From positions 62,001 to 126,000 of the forward strand of contig BGKB01000015.1 in NCBI GenBank assembly GCA_003116975.1: a stretch of DNA of 64,000 nucleotides, in the 5' to 3' direction. Source of the stretch: Aurantiochytrium sp. KH105. Taxonomy: Eukaryota > Sar > Bigyra > Thraustochytrida > Thraustochytriidae. Positions 29,522-43,200 of this stretch are shown piece by piece (position 1 is the stretch's first letter; each line of letters opens with the position of its first letter). The notes below the pieces were generated by a model. That model had not been told where the DNA came from. It saw only the letters and a program-made list of their open reading frames with translations, and searched no databases. The translations under genes and the position numbers were made by a program.

Positions 29522-29804
29522 GCGGCGCCTCTCCTCGCGCGGCGGAGCTGCTTTCGAGTTGGCAGGCTTGGCACTCTTTCCCTTGCTGGTTCTTGTTTCT
29601 TTTTTCTTTCTTGTTCTTGTTGTTCTTCTCCTTCTTCTGTGTGCGGTGTGCTTGCGCTCAAGAAGGAAGGGCGAGCCAGCGCGGAGCGGGGGCGCGGAGA
29701 GGAGACGAGAGCGGTACGGTGCGATGCGATGCGATGCGCCACGGCTCGGGCCTCGCGGGCCGCTGGTGGCGAGACGGGGATGACTTCGCTCGTGCTCGTC
29801 TAGG

Positions 29805-29925
29805 TTTTTTCTTTTCTTTCAATTTCTTTTTTCCTTCTTTCTTTCTTTCTTTTATTTATTTATTATTCTTTTCTTTTTCTTTTTCTTTTTCTTTCTTTCT
29901 TTCCCTTCCTTTTTTTTTCCCCTTC
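29805..29925. repeat. Polypyrimidine (T/C) tract
   Basis: About 120 bp of nearly pure T and C on the plus strand, with TTTC units and a short TTTA interruption. Comparable tracts lie at about 26565-26640, 32570-32680 and 52190-52245. Confidence 0.8.
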
Positions 29926-30784
29926 TTCTTCCTGCGGAAACCCTGTCTGCCCTGCCGCCTGCGCTGCCTGGGACCAGCCGTCCAGCCGTCCAGCCAGCAG
30001 TCCGGCCGCTTGCTCCCCTTTCCCCGCCCCTGCGTCCGCGCCGCTACCTCCCTATGCGTCTTGCGACGCAGAAAGAAGCCAAGGAGCCCGCCCAGACGCG
30101 CTCGATCCTCTCTCCCTCCCCTCCTGATCCGCTGGCCGGCAAACTACCCAACCGACCGACCGCCCACTGCAGCTGCTCACTAACTTATCGTAACCAAGCA
30201 GCCAAACAGAAACTAACTATGCGCGCGCCGCCATTCGAAAACGCACCCCTCGCAAGCAAAGCAAGGCAAGGCAAAGCAAAAGCAAAGCAACCACGCAAGG
30301 AAGCACCAGCCCCACAAGCAATCGACCAACCAACCAACCCACCAGAGAAACCAACACCAACACCCGCAAGCGAGCAAGCCAGTCGGCGGTTACTCCGGAC
30401 GGTTTGACGCGGCCGTGCAGTGCAGCCACTGGGCTCCCTGCAAGGCAAGTCCCGGCCGGGTCTCCGTGCGCGCAATTAGGTCTGCGGCCGGTCCGATGGC
30501 CCGGCCAGGCGCCCCACCGAGCGAGAGAGGAACGAACTCCTGCGGTGGAGCGGGCGCGGCCGATCGATCGCGAGGCCGGATGCGTAATACTCCTCCTGGC
30601 TTTCTGACAATCTTTTCTTCGTTTCAACCAAGGCTCGAGGCGACCGGTCGATCGATCGATCGATTGTTGCTAGCATGCCTTTGTGTGCTAGCTGTGCACG
30701 CGTTGCGAGCCTGTAGAGCAGAGCAGTGCGGCGCGGTGCAACTGGCCATGGTGGCGGATGCTTGCAAGCAGCCCCGGGCCGATC

Positions 30785-30822
30785 GACAGACAGACAGATA
30801 GACAGACAGACAGACAGACAGG
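30785..30822. repeat. GACA tetranucleotide run
   Basis: Nine CAGA units with one substitution. The complementary GTCT unit recurs at 50633-50660 upstream of the second Myb gene. Confidence 0.85.
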
Positions 30823-31501
30823 CACACGGGCTCGAAGCCCGCCTTCGTTCGGCCGCAATCGCACCCGCTCGCTTGCTCGACGGATGGATGGAGCCATGGA
30901 TGGATGCGTCGATGCACTCGACAGAGTGGAGTAGGATCGCGACTGCGCCGCACGCGCGTTTCGCCCGCAGATGCGCCGCGCTGCGGTGCACTGTGCGATG
31001 CGCGCCAGCTTCGCTTTTAAAAAAAGCAGGCTCGCCGCAGTGGGGCGACCCCGCCACCAGTGCAAAGGCTGGATTCGAAGCAACAGCTGCAGCCAGCTGG
31101 AGCAATCAGAAAAAAAAGATCGATCGATAGCCCGCTGCCGCTGCGGCTGCGATCGCGCGAGCGAGTGAGCGATCCTTCCTCGCGACCTTGGACTTTCTTT
31201 CTTCCTTTCCGCGCTGCTGGCTGACGCGGCTTCCTCGCGGCACTCCACGGCCCAGAGGACGGCTTCTCCATGGTCGTCGGCAGTGAGGTGACCGGTCGAA
31301 GGAGGAGATTGCAAGCGTTGCGAGCGAACTTTCATCTGCACAAGTTCGTTCGCCAGTTCGTTCGCGAGATCGGCAGGAAAGCCACCACTGTCGCTCGATC
31401 GCTGCATCGATCCATCCTTCGATCTCGAAACTGTCTGGCCTGGGTGGGATTCGACGCAAGCCAGGCAACGCAAGCAAGGCGACGCAAGAAGGCGGCTCGA
31501 G

Positions 31502-31528
31502 TGACTTGACTTGACTTGACTTGACTTG
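31502..31528. repeat. TGACT pentanucleotide run
   Basis: Five TGACT units, followed by a T-rich segment. Confidence 0.85.
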
Positions 31529-32453
31529 GTTTCTTGTTTCTTTTCTCGCTGGCCGGTTACTTGGCACCTTGCTCTTCCTCCTTGACTCCCTTTCCCTACC
31601 GTGACCAAGCCCGAGCCCTCCGCGCACTCTCGACGCGGCGTCGACGCGGCGAACGCACCGCACCGCACCGCACCGCAACCGTGCGAGCGTTTCCTGCCCC
31701 GCGCGATCTTTTTCGCCTCATGTCGCTACGATGATCGCATGGCGCGGCGCGGCGTCGAAGTGTATAGTGAAGTGAAGTGAAATCCAATGAATGAATGAAA
31801 TGCGATGGTGAACGGCCATGAAATAACATTGTAATACATGAATGCACGCGGGGGCGGCCCGGGTAACGCGCTTTCACGGTCCCGCGGCGGGCGGTGCGAC
31901 GGCGCGCGCAATACGATACGGCGAGCCAGTTGTTACGAGCTTCGCCGCCGCTGCCCCGCCCGAACCTAATCAACCAACCCTGACTGCCTCCGCGTTTCCC
32001 GCCCGCTTCGACGTTCTTTCTTCGGCCCGGGTTGGCGCGAGTCCTGAGTCTCTGGCGCGGGCTCCACTCCGAGCGACCCTCGCTCCCTCACCTGGCGCGA
32101 CGGCGAGACGAGATCTCGATCTTCGGAGGCTTCCCTGCCTACTGGCTGCTGCAATGTCGCCGCGGGCAGGGCGTGCGTGCGTGCGTTGCGTGCGTCAGCG
32201 GCCGGTGCTCGGCGTGCTGCAGCGGTGGTAGTAGCGGGGGCCTCGAGGCGGTATAACTCGAAGACTGTCACCGTCGGGGTCAATGGACCGGTAAAGTAAA
32301 GTCATCGCCCTCGCTAGATAATAGCTTTAGCCATCCGGCGCCACGCGAGCAACCAAGCAACCATCAGCTTGGCGCGAAAAATGCTCGCCACGCTCGCTGG
32401 CTCGCTCGCTGGCGGCGTGGCGTGGCGAGGCGAGGCGTGGCGCGCGGCGGGAG

Positions 32454-32487
32454 AGACGAGACGAGACGAGACGAGACGAGACGAGAT
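32454..32487. repeat. GACGA pentanucleotide run
   Basis: Six ACGAG units ending in a degenerate copy, next to a GGCGA-like run (about 32415-32440). Confidence 0.85.
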
Positions 32488-34560
32488 GAAACGAGACAAA
32501 GGCGGCTCACGGTCACTCGCGGCGGTCAGCGCGCAGTCACTCGGCTCGTGGCCCGAGGGGCCCTTCTTTTCATCACTTTCCCTTTCTTTTTCTTTCTTTT
32601 CTTTTTATCTGTTCTTTTTCTTTTCTTTTTCTTTTCAGTTTCCTTTCATTTTCCTTTTTCCTTCATTTCTGCTCCGGCGAGACCAGCACCGCAGGAAGGG
32701 GAGGGAGACTGTGGGAAAGGTGGGGGGTTGGGGGGGAGATAGGCCTAGAAGGGCGGCGAAGTGGCAGACAGTGAGACAGAAAGAAAAGGGAAGAAAGGCA
32801 GGGAGGAAGGCAAAGCAGACAGACGGGCCAGGAAGAAGGGAGAGAGGGAGGGAGCGAGGCCTCCGTGCCTCCGAGCGCGACGCGCATGGATCGATGGATC
32901 GATGGATCGATCGATCGCGGCACGGCCTGCGATGCTTTTGCTCTTGCTTGTAGTTGGTTGGTTGCTGGCAAAGCTGCCGTCCGTGTGTCCGCGTGCGTGC
33001 GTGCATGCGTGCTTGTGTGCTTGTGTGCTGCGCGCTGTGCCGGCGTCTGGTCCACGCAGGCCTGGAGGCGAGAGAGGATGGACAGCCAGATCGATTGATC
33101 GATCGATGCATGCATGGCGAGTTCATAAGCTCTCTTCCAATGGTCGAGTTCATGCAAGATCGTTCGGCGTCGAGGCCGAGTTCGTTCGAACAGCCACCAT
33201 GAGCAGCCAGCGAGGCGCTGCACAATCGGCTCGTCCTGGGTGAGTTCAGGACGCGCAGCCGAACGAGCAATGCCCGGTCGCGACGTTCGCTCCCTGTCAG
33301 GAGCTCAAGACAAGCAAGATTCCACGTATACTAGGCCTAGGCTCAGGACAAGAAACATCACAACGCGCGAGCTTCCCGGCGCACGTGACGAACGCAGCCT
33401 GTGCTGCTGCCTGCTGCTGCGCTGCTGCCAGTGGCCAGCGCGGCGAGGAAGCGGCATGCCGACAGTGCCGTCGGAGCCGGCCTCCGAGACTCGCGCATTC
33501 CGCGGGCGGACGGACCGTCGCCACGCATCGCGCGAACCCGAAGTCCCGCGGCGCGTGCGTGTCGCAAAGGAACCGTCCAACTTTCTTTCTTTCAGACCGC
33601 CCACCCCCATTGCTTGGCACCAACCACCAAACAAAACAAAACAAAACATACAATAAAATACATGCAGGAAAGTAGCAACTAACGCACGCGCGCGTGCAGC
33701 CAGCCAGCCAGCCATGTCGAACCGCGTCCCGCGTCCGCGTCCGAGTCACGGCCGGCCGCCTCCCCCGCCTCGCGCGCGCGCGAACCGCGTCGCAGCGCGA
33801 CCTCGAACCGAGTAAAGGCGAGCGCGGACCGGCAGCGCCGGTGAGTTCACTCACGTCCATCATCGATCGCTCCGTCAATCACATCACCTCACGCACATCA
33901 CCCACCTCACATCACAGCACATCACATCACATCACATCATCAAGAGCATCGAAAGCATCGCTTCGCAGCCCGGCCTCGCGTCGCATCGCGTCGCAGCGCG
34001 TCGCAGCGCAGCGGCCTTGCGCTCGCGCGACACGACTCGGGCTTGGACCGGCCTTCCTTCCTTCGACGGTTCGCGCAGCCGCGCGCGACTCGGGGGCGGG
34101 GCGCTGTCGCACGCTGGCGCAGCGACCCGCGACGCCTTGAGCTGCCTCCGCAGAGGCACGCTTGCTCGCGCGCACCGACCGCGGGAAGCCTTTGCTGGCT
34201 TCGCTTCGCTCGCGTGCGTGCGTGCGTGCGGGCGGGCTTGCTTGATTTCTGGCGGCGGCGAAGGAGAGCCCCGCGCGCGGACCGACTGGCCGGGTCGATT
34301 TCCGCGCAGCTGGTCCGGCCGCGAGAGAGAAGAGGAGCAGCTGCCTGGCTGCTGCAGCAAGACCTGCAAGTTTCGCAGCCCAGCCACGCCTCGCCAGCCA
34401 GCCGTGCAGGTAGAGGCGAGTGCAGCGGCCGTGGAACAGCTTCAGCGCGGGTGCATGCGGGTGTGCCTGCGCGGCAGACACCCGCTTCGAGGAACATTGA
34501 CCAATCGATCGAGTGAGCGATCGCTTTGCAGCCGACCGCGTCTTCATGATGTCAGATGAC

Positions 34561-37235
34561 ACGGCGAGTTTGCAATTTATGCATTTTCTTCGGCCATGCC
34601 GCCGCTAGCAGCACCAGCAGGAGCGGCAGCGGCGTCTGCTCGAGCGGCTGCTTTCCTTCCTGCGTCCCGCAAGGCGGGTGACATGACGTGGCGCGGCGGT
34701 TGCCAGAGGTGGGTGTCTTGGCCTGGCTGGCAACCAGGCACGCACGCGCGGCGGGAGAAGAAGGCTAGCAAGAAGCAAGACATTCGTCGCTCTCGCGATT
34801 TTGCGATCATCGACCGCAACAAGGACATGCATGCATTCGTGAGCCTTGCCCGATCGAGCTGCTCGGTACCTTCGCTTGCATTGCGTCGCGTCGTTGTCGA
34901 CATGGACAAAAAAAAAATCGCGGAAGAATGAGCTGCAGCTGCAGGAGGTCCGTCGCGGGCGTCGTGCTTGAGACGAGCTCGTACATACCCGTGCGGAAGC
35001 GCGCGGCTGCAGCTGGCCGCTCCGTCCCTCCGACCGCGCGCCCTGAAAGCCGCGACAGTCCAAGTTGAAAAAATGCTGCGTTGGGCAAAGTTTCTCTCGA
35101 GTGAAGAGGACGCGGCGACGGGCGCAACGATTTTCGCAGGCAGCCACGATGTTGCGGACTGCATTGGATGTCCTTGAACAGAGCCCAAGACGTGGTGCAT
35201 CCAAGAAGCAGCCGCACTTGCTCTGACGGACGGCAGGAGTCTACGCTCCCTCGGGCTCCTCCAACAATCGCAGCAGCAGGGTTGTTGTGGACGGAGATCT
35301 CTGGCTTGCCGCTGCTGGGAGCTACGTCAGCTCAACCCACCTCGGCGTCGATCTTGTTAGGTTAGTTGGAGTGGGGCTCGAAAGGGTCCCCCCAAAGTCG
35401 TGGCATCGTGAGCAAGACTACGACTCGCGCCATGCCAAGTCAAGGCCGAGGCGAAGTTCAACAAGATCGTCCAACACCAAAGCGACAGCATGAACCGCCG
35501 CCAAACACGAACGAAAGCGAGTCCTGGGCGGCCATTGGTTTTCCGGCCCGATACAGCGTCAGCGACAGCGACAGTGGCAACTTTGTTGGAACAGAAGATG
35601 TCCATCAATCCGCGATCCGGCCCGCGCAGCTGCAGACGTGCTCGACGTGCTGCTTGAGCTGCAGCTGCTTGCTTCAGCTTCGCGGCCGGCGCAACAGCAT
35701 TGCGCGACTTCTGTGGGAGAGAGAGAGGGAGCTCCGCTTGTCGGGCAGAAAGGGGACGAGGGAGCCGCGCTGCGACCAGTGATTCTTCATCCCTGGCGCA
35801 CCTGTCGCACCTTGCAGCCACAGCGCCGCCCGCCGAGCAAAAGAAAGCTTGGCGAACGGAAACTTGTATCGGGGCCTTGCAGAAATAGAGATCGAGGATG
35901 AACCCGTTCTGGGCCATCCATCTATACCATTTGTGCCGCTGGTGTGGCAGGCGAAAGCTCGCAAGCCGAATCGGTCCGCGATTCAGGCACGAAGTAAAGG
36001 CACGTGGAAGATGTGTGCGGCCTTCCAATCGCCGCTCCACTGCAACAGGCGACTTGATCAGAGGGAAAAGATGAGCCAATGTCGGGGGAAAGGCAGAGAT
36101 TTTTACAAGTCGCAGCCGGGTGCAAGCTGGGCGGTCGTGGAAGGTTAAACTCGGCGTCGTGGATCACGTGGCCGCGCACCGTCAACAGCTCCAACATTGA
36201 GTGTCATGGCAAGCGCGCTCTTGCACGACCGCATAAGCTTGTCGCCACGCACAATCTCGCATCGCCTCCGCTCATCTTTCCCTCGCTCGCTGATCAGCCT
36301 GCTTGTCAGGCCACCCCATCGTTGACCGCGTTCGACAACGCGCCCAAACGGGGCCGTTTTACGTGCATCGACGCACCGTCGCCGCCAACAGCAGCGTGGG
36401 AAGAAAACCACCAACACCGACCACTTTCGCCAAGGCAAGACCAACCTTGCTTGGCCACATCGACCGACCGGCCGGCCTGCTGCCGCGAAGTTTGCGCATT
36501 TTTTCTTGCGCGCGCAGTGTGGTATAGTTCCCCCTGCAGCTGCACTGCACGTTTGCGGGCCGAGATCCGGCGACCGGATCACAAAATGCGCGCACGCGCG
36601 CCTTTGTGCATGCACCTTGGAACAGACATTGGAGAGTACGATGCGATGATGCGCCTGTTTGACGGAGACGCGCGCCCTCCGCAACGCGACCTCGACATTC
36701 GAGGCTGCAGGCGACACGGGTGAATGGCCCTGCGCTCTACTTTTAGGCAGACGTTGTTAGTAAATACGTTGCCCGAGATGGTGCGAACGCTGTGGTTGGT
36801 CCATTCAAAGGTCTTGATGTGCGTGCTTGTTTCACTGACTGGCGGGGCCACCGACACCGGCTTAAAAGTTCCAACTTGACCCCTTGATCAAACGCTCATT
36901 GCAAACTTCGCAACACGCGCAACATTGCGTTGCTCAAATTAATCAATCCAACGCACTTGACATGAAGTTTTGTACGCTTACATGAGACGCCCTTGATTCT
37001 GTCACGCATGGCGTACACTTGGCCAATGTAAATGGGAAAGTGATGAATTCGAAGATCCTTCGAAAAATCGTTACCAGGAAACAAACGACACCAATCGTAA
37101 TCCTCTATTAGCCAAAAATTTCGTCGGGAACCCGATTCGGCCCGCAATATTGCAAGCAGTAGGCGTGGACTTTCTCTAGTTCATTTGCATATTCTTTCAT
37201 AAAACACTTTGCTATTTTGAAAGCTCTCGTTGCAC
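34561..37235. other. Spacer between the repeat-rich stretch and the giant gene
   Basis: Composition becomes less GC-extreme after about 34.8 kb and AT-richer after 36.7 kb. Overlapping frames of 200-240 codons on both strands (for example around 34.6-35.2 and 35.4-36.1 kb) show no domain or consistent composition, and I do not call them genes. The last 500 bp would include the 3' region of the giant gene. No tandem array is visible. Confidence 0.45.
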
Positions 37236-40200
37236 TCACTTTTTCCTTCCGGTGACCTTGCGGTCCATCTTCTGCTTCAAAGCTTTGATGGCCTTGTCCA
37301 ACTCCTTCATTTGCTCTTCAGTGAAAGATTCTAGCATTTTCTCGCGCTTCAGAGATTGAATCGCAAGAGCCCTTTTGAATTCGCAGTAGTAACCAGTGTC
37401 CTGCAGCTTCCTCCTTGCATGATCATAAAACCCTTCTGGCATGCGTGAGTCGTGGTCTTCGAGCGCAGATTTGAGAAGTTCTCGTAGCTTGTCCATCGGA
37501 AGGTCGCCAGGTTTCTGCCCTAGCTTACGTGGAACTTCTGTTTGCGATGGGCCCGGGCGAGATGGAACCGGAGATTGACCTGTCGCTGCTGCTTCGTCCG
37601 TTATGAAATTTTGCGACGGCTCAAGTGCGACATTTAGCGTGGACGCCTCCCCATCTCGAGATTGTCGGCGTGGGGCATCATGGTCACTTGATGCGGAGTG
37701 TTCCACAGACTGGTCTTTCTGGATTGCTCTATTTAGTCTCTTCTTGAAAAGATCGAGCTCGTTTTTGTGAATATCTGCGGTATAATTTCCTTTCAGGTCA
37801 CCCCGATCAGTCGCTCTATTCAAGGCACCGACGGTGATAGCTTTTCTGAAGGAATCCAGGTCTTTGCAACTTTCAGAATCAAGCAGTTTGTGTGCGTAGT
37901 CGAAGAATTCAGCTGGCAACGCACGCTCTCCCGATTCTTCCTTTTGAAAGAGTTTCAGCTGTGCCTGGACAATGCGACGTATGCCCTCAAAAGAGATCTC
38001 GCCAGGTCTTTGGTCCGGCGTTGGAGAGGACTCCAGCGACGCCCTTTCAGATGCAAGTCCTGAAGCCGGTTCCGTTTCTTGCTGAGAGGATGCTGGCACA
38101 GGTACGCCTTCAGAGGCAGAAGTTGGACTGCTCGCTGGGCGCCTTACGAAAAACAATTTTCTGAGCCTCTCTTTGAAAGCGTTTATGGCCTTCTTCACGT
38201 TCTCCTGTTCACCGGCTGGAATGACACCTTTTGCTTGTAGAAGCCTGAAGTTCATGCTGATCTTAAAGTCTTCCAGATTCGTGCACTTCGAGAGATTTTC
38301 GAGTGCATGACCGTAGAAAGCATCCGGAAGGCGCGATTCCTTTTCCTTGAATCTCTTGAGCTCAGTTTTGATCATTTCCCGGCTGTCTTGAGAAAGCGTA
38401 AGCGCGGCAGAACTCTGGTTCGGCAAAGTCGATGATTTGGTTTGTGTCACTTGCGTTGGCGACGATGGCGACTGGGACACCCGAGCATAGTAGGCATCTT
38501 CGTTATAATTCACCCGTTCTTGGGTTCGCGTACGCTTGCTTCCTCGCGAAAAGTGATCACGACTTGGAACGCGCACTCGGTTTGCCTCCCCGTTCGAGGA
38601 CGCTACCTCCACGACTTCGTCTTCATCCGCACTGGCGGTACCGTTCGGAAGAACTGCATTGCTCTCATTGAGGTCTTGAGACTGGTTCTTCTTCTGCCGT
38701 TTCTCATCAGAGGAGCTGTCAACTTCACTTCTTCGTTTCTGTCCAATCCTTGACGCAGATGGGCCCGCACTGTCAGATCCGGGCCCATCTGCGGCGTGCT
38801 GTACCGTGGCTCCAGATAGATCTGGCTCCGCCTCGAGAAGGGCTCCAAGTTCTCCCCTCACGGATCCTTTTGGTGCTTCAGTCCCGAGTCCACTGGAGCT
38901 AGCCTCGGTGGCACCTAGGGATCGTTGACTTGTTGGACTGGGCTCGGCTCCCACGATGAGCAGTCGCGTCGGGAAAGGCTTATCAACTCGCGCCTTGCGA
39001 TAAATCTTGAGCTGCTCCTTTCCGCCAAAGAGATTGATACCATCGTCTGCATCAGCAATCTCAGAAAAGGCATTGATGTCTTCATCGCGGACCACAAGCA
39101 GCAGATTCGACAATTCTCCAGCCGTTCGCACCGCGATTCGATTATATGCATCATCCCGGGAGGCCTCCAAAAAGCACGTTAGCAAAGCATTTAAGGGCCT
39201 CGCATCCGCCCCGCCAGTGAATCGATCCCAAAATTCCGCAGCCCATCGCTTGTCCTGCTCGAAACGGTCTGGCACCAAGTTCGACCAGAATGACGCCGGC
39301 CTCAACCCCCCATTCAATTTGCCGAAATGATCCAGCGCCTCCGCAAGTTCCGTAAAGCATGGCGACAACTCAGCAGCCCGCTCCCTCTTCTCCTTCGCAC
39401 TCAGCTTGAGGTTCTTCTTGTGATGAAAGAAGCGATTCACCTTGAGGCAAACCAAGCCAGCCTCATCTACCAGGTGATTGAACTCTACGTCCTCGCCGAA
39501 GGTCTTGACCGGGAAGAGGACCCCAGCGTTCACTGTGCTAGTAACATTCATGTAGACGAACGAGTATACCGAATACGTGACCATGAACGGATGCTTGGAC
39601 TCTGTTTGGCGGGCCCGAGGGTCACGACGGATCCCAATCAGCCCATACTGATCTGAACCTCCTGTCAGCTCCTCTTTGGTACCTGCATTTTGATTGCTCG
39701 CTTCAGGAGCTGGGCTTTTTCGAAGCACGGGCCCTTCGGGCTTACACTTCTTCATGCGTTTCTGATGGTGTGCTTCGGTGAGTTTTTCTTTCTCGTTGTG
39801 CACAATACTCTCAACGCCTGTCATAACCGTTGAGAAGGTGCATGCATCTGGGCAGGCACTCAGTGCATTTGCCGGGACTTTGTCCACAAGCTTTCGCTCA
39901 TAGCACACATCGACATTGTCGTCGAGGATCCAGACCCAGGGAAGGCCGAGCTGATGTGCCGCAAGCTGGATGAACAGCCGAGCATATCCGATGCCACCTC
40001 GATCTGCATAGACACGAGATCCTTCCGAAGTCTTGGACGCCATCGATTCCGGAAGACTGAGAATAATATGAGCGGAGCCATACGCCGCTACGTAGTCATC
40101 GAATTGCTTGCCACTTCGGACCACGATGCAGACGACGGTCGGCTTACCGCTGTCGTCTCTGGGGATCGCCTTTTCATAGTCCACGAGCGCGACGCCGGCA

Positions 40201-43200
40201 CGATTGTACGAGGGCACGAACACCCAACGAACGGCCGTGGCATCGTCTACTTTGCCCATGCCATGCTTTTTCGCGTGCCGTTCCACGTTAAGAAGCTTAC
40301 GCTTTCCGACATTGATTTGAACGTTGTGAGCATCCTCTTTCAAGTTGAGGTCGTGAAAGCCAGCATAGGGTGCAGATAAACAGACACCCTCGCCTACAAG
40401 CTTGACATCTTTGACAACGTACTGCTTGCGATGATACTTGCCGTTGAACTCTGGGGAATTAGACCGAGCAGCGACGCTCTCATACGCATTCGCTGCTTTC
40501 ATCGACTGCGTAAACCTATCAGCCCAATCAGTTTTAAGCTGATCCATGTTCTCGCGTCGAGACCCGGCATCCCAAAGCTGACGTTGAACGTGCTGACGTG
40601 CAAGGCGTACTCGATGTCCCAACGATGTGACTGCAGGCGTGCCGTTTGCTGCAGAATTTCCCAAAATATTATAAAGCTGAACCGTGTCATTTGGAAGAAT
40701 CAAATTCGCTCGAGCATCTTCTTTGATCGAAGAGAATCGCCCATCGAAGTTGACACAGACAAATGCGAGTTTAGGATTTGTACACCGAGAACCATTGAAA
40801 GGAGCAGTATACTCTTGAGCAAGCTTCTTGCTAAGATTATCAATTTTGCCTTTGCCAGCCTTACACTGGACAGCTTCACCATCTTCGTCAAGCAAGTAGT
40901 CGAGGTATGCTTCTTGCCAGTTGGATTCATTCTCACTCGCAAGCATGAGTACAAGCGTGCGCTGTTGCATAATGCTCGTGTCATATTGGCTCGTCTGAAG
41001 CCTATTGTAGAAGTTGCTAAGTGGTGGTTGAGCGCTGACAATGAGGTTTCTCCAGTGCGGCAGAGTCCACTCTGCCCGCGCAACCAACGGAAGTGCATCA
41101 GGAGGCACGGGAATCGCAAGCTCCACGCGCTCCTTGAGCAAATGCAGGAAATGTAGGTATGCCCCGGTCTTGCCTTGCTGACACTGCGCCATGAGCAAGA
41201 GGCGACGTGGATCGTCACCACCCTTACGCCCGCCGTCGTAATGTTTAATCTGACGAGTCACTCGGAGGCTTCTTCCTCGGTAGGCTTCAATGTCATGCAT
41301 CGGATTGATGATATCTTTCTCTTCTTCAATGGTCTCAACTCGAGGGCACGGTGCTGCGGCAGCGCGTCTCCGCCCAGCAGACAAGTACAGATCAAGTGGA
41401 CCAGGAATGCACTGATCAATGCGCCGACGTCCTTCCGTATCACGATACTTGTGCTCGATTGCCTTTTGCAGCTGCGCGTTGTATCTCTCTGCGTTCATCA
41501 GCACCGTCGGGAGCACATGCACGTAGCGCTTCACTGTCCACCTGCCGAATCGTGCCCGTCCATCATTGACATTTCCTAAGGCCGTACGGAACCCGGACTT
41601 GAGCTGCAGCTCCGAATCGGCATGGAAACGCACCTCCTGGCCCGGGTCCAACACGGCATAGCTCCAGCCTTTGGTGAAATACTTTCTCACTCCAATTTTC
41701 GCGATTAAATAATCGAGCTCTTCCTCAAGCGTTGCCCAGTCCTTTTCCTCAGAGACCTCAAAGGTAACTGCAGTGCTGGAGTCAAGACCTGGATAGCGGC
41801 AGACGCGACCGAACTCTTGCACAAACGTCGAGTACGTCTTTGATGAGCGCAGACGAATGTCAAGAAAGCGGAACGAATGCGGAAAGGTGTCACCCATGCG
41901 CCCCTTCTCGCACAGAATCACGATCGTGGGCAAGTTCTCCAGGTCCTCGTACTTGGCTGTTTTCTGGACAGCTTTAGAAGGCAAAGTGTGAGATGCTGCT
42001 CCAAGATGTTTCCGTGCCTCAGCCTCCTGAGCCTGCGCTTCGGCAAAAGACTTGTTCACGCGGTCAACAATGGTCTCGCGCTCAGTTTCCGCCTCCTTTT
42101 GGTTGGAAGGATGCCGCAGGTCACGTGTCAGCGTCCATGGCTCGAGCTGGGTGAAAAGACTTGTCGCGCGTCGAGCAACCTTTTGCACCACCTTGCCCTC
42201 AGGCGTTCGCTTCTTCCCATCGCTACCACCAACATCTGCAACGACGCTAATAAGGCCGCCGTGGTCGTCACTAGTGAGCCCTAGCTTTCCCAGTGCGCTG
42301 CGCAGAAAATTTCGTATCGAGAGGTTCTCGTCCGTCTCGTAGACGCGAATGACAGCCATGCGTCCTGTTCTGTACTTGGGATCAACGTCGAGCAGGTCGT
42401 GCAAGAGACGATCGGTCTCGTTGTACCACGCCTGAGATGTGTTGCCTTGCGATTCCGCGCGATCTTCGCGGTTGCGTTCCAGCTTCTCAGAAATGACATA
42501 CTGCAAAGCGATTTGCCAATGCGCAGGCGTATCATGATTTCCTGCTGCAAGACTCTTTGCTTCTTTGACCCATTCTTCGTTGAACCGACTTGCAAGGGCC
42601 TGCAATTCGTCCTTATCAATCAGATCGTTTAACTCAGACCATGCCGATCTCACGGTCGCTTCGAGGAGAACCTTGAGAAGGTGTTGAACGGAGACTTCTT
42701 TAGGTGGAACAGAGGCTTCTTTATTGTCATCAGCGATCTCGAAACGCCCCACTTCTTTGTCTTTGTCGTGGGCAACATCTGGCCAAACTCGATCTGCAAA
42801 GCCAAGGTGAAGAGCAAAGGCCTTGAGCTTCTCATCGTCAAGGGCAAGTCGCCTGACATCATTTTCCTCAAGGGGAGCAAAAATATCTTCGCGGCTCAAG
42901 TCTCTGTTCCAGAGATTGTCATGATCGATCCGATACACCGCAAGATATGTGAGCGAGAGAAGGTAGTCTGCCATGATGATGTGACCATCGTAGAGAGGAG
43001 TTGATTCGGCCACCTTGATTTTCTTTTGCTTACGCTTGTCTGCGCCTCGCTTACCGAACGACCTGTTTGCGTGTCCACGTACGACATCAAAGGCGTCGTC
43101 CTTCAGTACACGCTGACGCCGACGCGGAAGACAGTCCACAAAATTGTCATTGATGTCGGTATCGCAAAAGAATGGGGTACCTGATGCGCCAACTCTGTAG

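Larger units (their letters stand above)
26454..34560. other. About 8 kb of GC-rich, simple-sequence-dense DNA with no recognisable gene
   Basis: Frames longer than 200 codons occur here in several overlapping frames on both strands, but they translate to Arg/Ala/Ser/Pro/Cys text without domains, and their ends do not coincide with start contexts. I take them as composition artefacts. The stretch is crowded with four- and five-base microsatellites (listed separately), polypyrimidine tracts (about 26565-26640, 29805-29925, 32570-32680) and TCGATCGATC runs (for example about 30646-30662, 32886-32918). It begins immediately upstream of the Myb gene. Possible roles are a long regulatory region, a noncoding transcript, or a structural chromosome element; none is demonstrated. 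Confidence 0.55.

Noticed and set aside
27042-30183. Very long open frames on both strands (over 300-440 codons)
   Set aside because: They overlap in several frames at once, are Arg/Ala/Ser/Pro-rich with microsatellite-encoded runs, and show no domain; GC-rich DNA rarely contains stop codons by chance.
34577-36723. Several 190-240-codon frames on both strands
   Set aside because: Mutually overlapping, without start context, domain or consistent composition.
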